From positions 129,047,123 to 129,111,122 of the forward strand of contig JAIOJX010000004.1 in NCBI GenBank assembly GCA_022376925.1: a DNA stretch of 64,000 nucleotides, written 5' to 3'. The notes under the pieces were generated by a model. That model had not been told where the DNA came from, searched no databases, and was given only the letters and a program-made list of their open reading frames with translations. Shown here piece by piece: positions 57,201 to 64,000 of the stretch; the first letter of the stretch is position 1; each line of letters starts with the position of its first letter. The stretch is from Tragulus kanchil. Taxonomy: Eukaryota > Chordata > Mammalia > Artiodactyla > Tragulidae. A program made the position numbers and the translations under genes.

Positions 57201-58486
57201 GCAGAGAGAATGAGACCACAAGGAAGAAACTGGACCTGCAGTTTCCATGGATAGGAAGCAGGCTGAGGACCTCACTACAGAATCCATTTCTTTATGTTGA
57301 AACTCACCATCTTTGTCTCTCCACCTGTTTCTCTGTAACCTGCAATTATTTCCCATTCAGTGCGGGAATTCATGGCTTTGTATCCCTTAGAGACAGTCCC
57401 AGTGGATTTCATCTTTATTTTCCTGGATTACATTTGAGGCATGAGTTTTCTATACCCAAACTAGTTTAAATCAGTTGCCATTTGGTTCATTTGAGGCTAA
57501 AAATTAAGCTCTAAAACCACAGTACCCTTGCCATCCACTTCTGTGACCAGGAATACTCCCTCGTTTCCAAAATGTCTTAACCTTTGTGCCTTTTTTTAAA
57601 CAAGTGATTTTCTTTATTCTATGAACAAGCATGGTATTTTCCTTCTTATAGTTATCTTTTTACTGACATACACTAACTTTTCTTATTTTTATATATTTTT
57701 TCATTATTCTAACTTCTTTTATAGGCAGTTAATTACAGTGAAACAAATGCTACACTCTATTGTGATTAGTTGTTTCTTGTTTGTGTCTATTACTATGGGT
57801 TACAACTTACTAATTAATATTCCTAGTTTCTATGACAACATTAGAATATTATAAGCTTTGAATTAAATTTGAACAAGACATCCAGAAATTATTTTTTGTC
57901 TAAAAGGCTCTCTTCATATCTATGTATCCAGTGGTATGTCACATTACATTGGGTCCAGTTTGCAATGAAAAAAAATGAATACCTGGCCACTAGGCCCTCC
58001 TAGATTTGACACGTAATTCATACTTTCTTACCTTTCTGAATTCATCTCATGCCCCTGGCCCCTATTTCAACCCATATGCCACCATGTAACACAGTTCCCT
58101 CCTCTGAGAATGCACCATGGTTTTACATGTGGTTGTGCCTTTTAAATGTAAGTTGTTATTCTGCATGGAGTATTTTCCCCTCTTGTCTTCCTCGTGAGGT
58201 CAAACACTTCAAATATTATCTCAACATGAGGACTTCACAGCAACTTGTTAGCATTCCTATATAGCTTGAATGCATACCTCTATTATATGATTTATTAAAT
58301 TGCTATCAGTTTAAAAAGAAGAATCACAATTATGAGGGTTATCTAGAAATATGGAAATAACAATATGAAGTAATAATAGGATACAATGGAATTCAATAAT
58401 CTATATATTAAAATTATCTATGAAATAAAGCAGGTCTTTATTAAATTCAGAAGGGATTAGGGCATACACATGACATTTCAGGGGTC
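57201..58486. other. AT-rich DNA, no gene recognised
   Basis: Unduplicated. 57600-57860 is very A/T-rich and gives a 77-codon hydrophobic open frame through T-rich codons, which is a composition effect. No repeat family could be supported. Confidence 0.5.
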
Positions 58487-58497
58487 TGAGTTTTTCT

Positions 58498-58809
58498 TTC
58501 TTTTTTTTTTTAAAGATTTATTTATTTATTTTTTGGGTGGGGGTCGGGTTGGGGAGGGAGGGGAGTGGGCAGGCCACTTCTATTGGTCTTTCATTTCTCT
58601 ATTTTCATCCGTCTTTGTTCGTTGGCTCCTGTGGGCCTCCCATCGCGGTGGCGTCTGTCGTTGCAGAGCGCCGGCTCTGGGCGCATTTAGTTGGACACAT
58701 GGGTCCAGCCGCTCCGCGGCACGTGGGATCTTCCCAGGCCAGGGATCAAACTGGCAGCCCTTGCACTGCAAGGCGGTGTCCTTACCCACTGGACCACCAG
58801 GGGAAGCTG
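58498..58809 (-). mobile_element. CHR-related SINE, long-tail type, with TSD
   Basis: Reverse strand: poly-T, the AAAT-type tail complement, G-rich segment, 'ccacttctattggtctttca', 'gccggctctgggcgcattta' and head end 'ccactggaccaccaggggaa'. Target duplication 'tgagtttttct' at 58487-58497 and 58810-58820. It has a deletion of about 25 bp in the middle (after 'gggcgcat'). Confidence 0.9.
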
Positions 58810-59074
58810 TGAGTTTTTCTGGTGATTGCAAGTTTGTGATCAGAGGTTTTGTCTGACTCCTCTTCTGTTGATGAAAGGAAAGAGAGGAGAAAAGGGAGAG
58901 AGGAGAAGAGAGAGCAGGAAGAGGGCTCGTAAACACAGAAGGCTCAAGTTGAAAGGGGAGCGGAGGCAGAGGAAGATGGTTTAGAAAGATCCTGCAGTGA
59001 CCACCCATGATCACTTCTGTGCTCTTTCTGCTGGCAAAGTGTTTACTGACCATTCGCTACAGGTTTGACTCTTC

Positions 59075-59215
59075 TCAAGTATTTTAACCTTTACAATAAT
59101 GCAGGGAGGTGGATACAGTTATTATCCCCTTTATATAGATGAAAAAACTGAGACTTGGGCAACTTTAGCAATTTTTTCCAAGATCACAGAGCTGGTAAAT
59201 CCTAGCAAGGATGTG
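59075..59215 (-). mobile_element. MIR fragment
   Basis: Reverse-strand MIR: 'tattttaacctttacaataa', 'atagatgaaaaaactgagac', 'aagatcacagagctggtaaa'. The stretch 58821-59074 before it is purine-rich (GA-rich) with nothing else seen. Confidence 0.7.
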
Positions 59216-59967
59216 AGCGCAGAGTCAGCTTCCAAAGCCCCTTGCCCCAAACCAGGAGCGAGAGGACCCAGGCCCTGCCTGCCCTCTCCTGACACAGCCA
59301 TCAGAGAAGCCTGGGGAGTGAGTGGAGGCGGGGCATAAATTTTTAAACGACTTGAAAAAGTCACTTAACCTATCTGGCTTTCAATATCTTCTTGTGTAAA
59401 ATGAGAGTTACATCGGATCTCTAAGTTCATTCCAGGTATAAATTTAATGCCATGGTTCTGTGAGCCCAGTAGAACGCCACTAACACCAGCTGTAAACAGA
59501 TGATCTGCTCATCACTAAAAGGGAGCCCAAATCTACCCCCGATTTCAGTATAACCAACTTTTGTTAAAGTTACAAAGAGATTAGTAAAATTTCTTTATGT
59601 AAAATAGATACCAATTTAAATCTCACTTTTAATAATGAATTTTGCTTTTTTGGCAGATCCTAAAGCAGTAGGAAAAAGCAGCTCCTTGTAAAAGTAGATC
59701 AATTCTGCCTGTTAATGCAGGATTTTGCTTCAATCTTTAACTGCAAATTGCAGTTCCCATGGAAGCAGAAGCAGGCTTCTGGGACGTGGGTTTTACCCTC
59801 TTCACTCTGCACCGTCTGTGTGGGGCCAGGGGCACCGGTAGAGCACCAGTGATACCCCAGGAGAGCCGCCTCTGGGTGTTCACATAAGCATGCAAACCCC
59901 ATTCCAGCAAGAGCAAGAGGAAGGGCTGAAATTGTCTCAGGTCTATTGTTACTTAAAATAATCTCCG

Positions 59968-60273
59968 TGCTTCCCTGGTGGTCCAGTGGGTAAGGACACC
60001 GCCTTGCAGTGCAAGGGCCGCCGGTTCAATCCCTGGCCTGGGAAGATCCCACGTGCCGCGGAGCGGCTGGACCGATGTGTCCAATTACCAAGCCGGAGCT
60101 CTGGAGCGCATGCGCCCTAGAGCCGGCACTCTGCGACAACAGAGGCCTCTGCAATGGGAGGCCGACACACACCAAAGAACAAAGATAGATGAAAAGAGAC
60201 AAATGAAAGACCAATAGAAGTGGCCTGCCCACCCTCCTCTCCACCACTCCCCGCAAAAAAAAAAAAGAAAATC
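59968..60273 (+). mobile_element. CHR-related SINE, long-tail type, with TSD
   Basis: Well preserved: 'gcttccctggtggtccagtg', B-box 'ggttcaatccc', 'gcggagcggctggaccgatg', 'gaccaatagaagtggcctgc', C-rich segment, poly-A. Target duplication 'ataatctcc' at 59958-59966 and 60274-60282. Confidence 0.9.
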
Positions 60274-61072
60274 ATAATCTCCTAATGTTCTCTGACAATT
60301 TTTTTTTTTTTAATGTACTTCTCTGGTCTTCCCGAACACTTAGACAACACCTGATGTCTACTTGTCTGCAACCCATCCCCACCACTAAAACACAATGGAT
60401 AGATGGATGGGTAAACCGCAAAACAAACTCAGAGTGAGTAGCCATAAATTTAACGACTTGAAAAGTCACTTAACCTATCTGGCTTTCAATATCTTCTTGT
60501 GTAAAATGAGAGTTACATCGGATCTCTAAGTTCATTCCAGGTATAAATTTAATGCCATGGTTCTGTGAGCCCAGTAGAACGCCACTAACACCAGCTGTAA
60601 ACAGATGATCTGCTCATCACTAAAAGGGAGCCCAAATCTACCCCCGATTTCAGTATAACCAACTTTTGTTAAAGTTACAAAGAGATTAGTAAAATTTCTT
60701 TATGTAAAATAGATACCAATTTAAATCTCACTTTTAATAATGAATTTTGCTTTTTTGGCAGATCCTAAAGCAGTAGGAAAAAGCAGCTCCTTGTAAAAGT
60801 AGATCAATTCTGCCTGTTAATGCAGGATTTTGCTTCAATCTTTAACTGCAAATTGCAGTTCCCATGGAAGCAGAAGCAGGCTTCTGGGACGTGGGTTTTA
60901 CCCTCTTCACTCTGCACCGTCTGTGTGGGGCCAGGGGCACCGGTAGAGCACCAGTGATACCCCAGGAGAGCCGCCTCTGGGTGTTCACATAAGCATGCAA
61001 ACCCCATTCCAGCAAGAGCAAGAGGAAGGGCTGAAATTGTCTCAGGTCTATTGTTACTTAAAATAATCTCCG

Positions 61073-61378
61073 TGCTTCCCTGGTGGTCCAGTGGGTAAGG
61101 ACACCGCCTTGCAGTGCAAGGGCCGCCGGTTCAATCCCTGGCCTGGGAAGATCCCACGTGCCGCGGAGCGGCTGGACCGATGTGTCCAATTACCAAGCCG
61201 GAGCTCTGGAGCGCATGCGCCCTAGAGCCGGCACTCTGCGACAACAGAGGCCTCTGCAATGGGAGGCCGACACACACCAAAGAACAAAGATAGATGAAAA
61301 GAGACAAATGAAAGACCAATAGAAGTGGCCTGCCCACCCTCCTCTCCACCACTCCCCGCAAAAAAAAAAAAGAAAATC
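61073..61378 (+). mobile_element. CHR-related SINE, long-tail (D19 copy)
   Basis: Second copy of 59968, identical by eye. Confidence 0.9.
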
Positions 61379-61516
61379 ATAATCTCCTAATGTTCTCTGA
61401 CAATTTTTTTTTTTTTAATGTACTTCTCTGGTCTTCCCGAACACTTAGACAACACCTGATGTCTACTTGTCTGCAACCCTATGATCCCCTGTTACCATAT
61501 TGCTTTGTAAAACACA

Positions 61517-61578
61517 ATGGATAGATGGATGGGTAAACGGGTAAATAGAGGGATGGATGGGTGGGTTGGTGGATGGGT
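61517..61578. repeat. (GGAT)n-like simple repeat
   Basis: Imperfect GGAT/GGGT tetranucleotide run ('gatagatggatgggtaaacg', 'gagggatggatgggtgggtt'). Confidence 0.8.
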
Positions 61579-61659
61579 CAGATTGGAGAGAAGGACAAGT
61601 CAGCACACACACTCATGTTTCCTGTACCTCTGTCAGGAAGTTTTTTCCATCCCACTCTC

Positions 61660-61905
61660 TTTCACCTAATTAACTCCTATTCACATGTCAGTTCTCCTAT
61701 CGAACATTGCTTCCTCCAGAAAGCCTTCCCTGACTCCCCAGTCAAGGTCAGGTTCCTTCACTGTCCTTTCACAGCACAGTGTCCGTTCAGAACACTAATC
61801 TGTACATAGCTATGCACTAATCAGTATAATCAGATAGACGTTTAATGATGATCTCTTCAGCTAGGCTATAAACTCCATGAGAACAGGGGCATGTGTGAAC
61901 CGAAA
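61660..61905 (+). mobile_element. L2 LINE 3' fragment
   Basis: 'gttctcctatcgaacattgc', 'agaaagccttccctgactcc', 'ataaactccatgagaacagg' follow the L2 3' order (cctcagagaggccttccctgacc ... taagctccatgagggcaggg). Confidence 0.7.
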
Positions 61906-63009
61906 GGATAAAAAAGTGAACACGTGGACGAAGCAGGCTATGAGCTTTGAACTTCATTATAAAGCGGTCTCTGCTGTAATCACAGAGCTGCACTATTTAA
62001 GAAAAGAGGAACCCTTCAAGGTCACGCAATACTCATAGCATGAAAGAACCAGAGTTCTGAGGGAATCTGTGGTTCAGCCTCCCACACAATGTAGGAATCT
62101 CTGCATTGCAATGAGATTTGACCTGGAGGAACAAAGTGTATAATTCTTTTTTGGAATAGGCATTTACTTCCTTGGGAAACATCATTTGCTCTGGTTACCC
62201 TGAAGCCCTAAGGCATTTAACTTAGTTCACACCAGTGACAAGTTTATTCTCAAGGGTTAACTTACTTATGCTTTTTCAATCAACTAGTAATTCAATCATT
62301 CTCAATGCAAGGCATTGGGGATGCGGATGTATGTGTACACCCATTTATTAATTATGTGGAAATCATATTTTTATCAATGAAATCATTTCAAGTGCACCGA
62401 AGTATTTCATTACTCAAAAGAATTTTAAGGCAGATTTTTCTACAAAATGAAGAACTTTTTAAACTGACCCCTGATGTGTGTATGTTGAGTCTAGATTTTT
62501 AATTTGAGCTTTCTGAACATGACACACACCCAGCACTGGATTTTACAATGAAGAGATTCCTCGGAGAGATGACTGCGGAGCACTTTATCATACTATATAA
62601 TAGATGGCGATTAAACGGGGTTCTCTCTAGTATGTCCCAGAAGTCCCAGGGAGATGACCTTCCAGTTCCTCCCTCCCGCCTCTGTCTCAGTTAGTGAGGT
62701 GGCGATTTCACCCTCCACTCAGACCTGACCTCACTGCCTAACTACGATGGTCTCCATCCGCAGATGCCTCTGAGCACAGCTTGCATGGCACCTGGGGGAG
62801 TCATCGGAGTGTTCTTAGGAATGAGCTCATCAGCTCTTCTCGCAACGTGATACCAGTCACATGACTTCTAACGAGGAAGAAACTAAAGCAATCAACACGA
62901 TGAGTTGCCCTCCTCCATCTTCCTTGCTAACAGGACCCTGAGTCTTCAGTCAGGGTGTACTCAGTCCCTGAGACTGACTTCACGGTGGGTCGGCAAGCTA
63001 AGCGCAGCA
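61906..63009. other. No element or gene recognised
   Basis: Unduplicated intergenic DNA with A/T-rich parts (62240-62510). Nothing could be supported. Confidence 0.5.
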
Positions 63010-63345
63010 GTCCTCTTCCCCTTTGCTGGAGGTGGGGCTAGGATGGACCTGTGAGCCAACTCGGACCATGAGTTGGGAGGGGAAGGCTGTGAGGGAGTTC
63101 TGGCAAAGACGCTCCTCGATCAAAGGAGAAAGGACTGGGAAGCCAGACCCTTTCTCTCTGTCCCCATCATCCTTCTTGTTTAGGACTCTGTCCTATTTGG
63201 GGACACTGTCTTGTGAGAACATGACGTTTGGAGTTAAGATATTCATCTCACATTATGAAAGGGATATTAGTAGAATGCAGAGCAAAAACACCAGGTCTCC
63301 AATGATGGCATGGAGCCAGTGCATCAATCCTGGGGCCTTGCATAT
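63010..63345 (+). mobile_element. Old mammalian interspersed repeat, family not determined
   Basis: 'ctctgtccccatcatccttc', 'gggacactgtcttgtgagaa', 'gcatggagccagtgcatcaa' follow a recurring diverged mammalian repeat. It yields a 113-codon open frame that is therefore unlikely to be a gene. Confidence 0.45.
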
Positions 63346-63479
63346 GCAAGAAAGTGAACATTAAGTGACTTTATGGTTTTGACCACTGTTAATCCAGCTC
63401 TCAGCTACTTGTAATCAAATGCGCTCCTGATATACATCACAATATAGTCAATATTTTATACCAGCACGTCACATCACAT

Positions 63480-63600
63480 TCTTCAAATTATTTTCATGCC
63501 CATGACTTTATTCAATCCTGGCAACAATTCTAGAAAGAAATAGCACAACTACTATTAATTCTCATGTTACAGGTATAAAAACTAAGATTTTGTGAGAATC
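63480..63600 (-). mobile_element. Possible MIR fragment
   Basis: 'gactttattcaatcctggca', 'acaattctagaaagaaatag', 'ttacaggtataaaaactaag' weakly follow the reverse MIR order. Confidence 0.4.
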
Positions 63601-63759
63601 AGTCTTGGTGAAAAAGCAAAAAGAACCAAGATTAAAGTGGACTCAAGATTCATCGCTTTAGTCCACGTCAAGCCATGGACACCAGGGCAAATGGTCAACT
63701 AGAAAATGGAGAATGTTTTTCCCTTTTACATGGCTAGGTTAAAACAATGAAAGGACAGT

Positions 63760-63960
63760 AATATCTTGTGACACATGAAAGTTACACCAAATTTCAAATT
63801 TTAATGTCCATAAGTAAAGTTTTACTGGAATACAATCCTGCTCATTCACTTACATATTGTCTATGACTGCTCGAAGTCACTGGAATAGACTCTGTGACCC
63901 ACAGAGCCTAAATTATGTACTATTCATCCCTTTATAGAAAAAGTATGCTCACCTCTGTTA
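63760..63960. mobile_element. hAT-type DNA transposon remnant (probable)
   Basis: 'agtaaagttttactggaata', 'tacatattgtctatgactgc', 'cagagcctaaattatgtact' and 'tatagaaaaagtatgctcac' follow the terminal part of a common mammalian hAT-Charlie-type element. The subfamily was not determined. Confidence 0.5.
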
Positions 63961-64000
63961 GCCCTACTATGCCCACTCAAAAAAACCCCTCATATTCCAA

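Larger units (their letters stand above)
59334..61530. repeat. Tandem duplication D19 (period 1105-1109)
   Basis: Copy A 59334-60442 and copy B 60443-61530. The first bases differ in three homopolymers (ttttt/ttt, aaa/aa, aaaaa/aaaa). Near its end copy A has 12 bases where copy B has about 29 (61480-61508), then both share 'aaaacacaatggatagatgg', then copy A has about 26 unmatched bases to the seam. Confidence 0.95.

Overview
The window is non-coding, repeat-dense mammalian nuclear DNA from a ruminant. The evidence is about fifteen distinct Bov-tA/Bov-A2 tRNA-Glu SINE insertions, several BovB/ART2A LINE 3' ends, CHR-2 SINEs and ruminant-type L1 3' ends, on a background of older mammalian repeats (MIR, L2, MER5A, a MaLR-type LTR, mariner and hAT remnants). 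I found no convincing protein-coding exon, rRNA, functional tRNA or CRISPR array. The longer open frames lie in repeats, simple sequence or duplicated intergenic DNA, and none resembles a protein I know except L1 ORF2p and BovB fragments.

The dominant structure is artificial-looking. Nineteen times along the 64 kb, a block of about 1.02-1.14 kb is followed directly by a nearly identical second copy (seams near 1200, 3432, 5269, 10456, 13339, 17335, 20507, 23437, 27583, 31599, 36075, 39512, 43434, 45508, 49776, 51779, 54068, 56117 and 60442). The blocks are unrelated to one another; only the length and the head-to-tail arrangement recur. The left copy often ends in a few tens of noisy bases while the right copy runs on cleanly into unique sequence. 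The simplest reading is untrimmed overlaps of about 1.1 kb between adjacent assembly pieces, not biology. By summing the periods, about 20.8 kb (roughly a third) of the window is redundant, so the real locus would be near 43 kb. Every element inside a block appears twice below for this reason.

Layout: 1-6.3 kb holds a CHR-2 tail, MER5A, Bov-tA fragments and duplications D1-D3. 6.3-9.4 kb is unduplicated and holds an AC microsatellite, a Bov-A split by a 507-bp solo LTR, and a Bov-tA. 9.4-18.4 kb has D4-D6, a BovB end, a CCA/CAT-rich simple repeat and MIRs. 18.4-24.6 kb has an L1 insertion with a twin-priming inversion, then a MaLR-like LTR carrying a Bov-tA and a BovB (D7, D8). 25-37 kb has a mariner MITE, the first copies of an unusual CHR-related SINE, two SINEs at one target site, and L1 ends (D9-D11). 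37-57 kb is Bov-tA-rich with D12-D18. 57-64 kb has AT-rich DNA, more copies of the CHR-related SINE, D19, L2 and a hAT-like remnant.

The most interesting genuine biology is the CHR-related SINE: a tRNA-type head with A and B boxes, a CHR-2-like middle, and a distinct 3' end in short and long versions, with clear target-site duplications. I do not recognise it as a standard bovine consensus, so it may be specific to another ruminant lineage.
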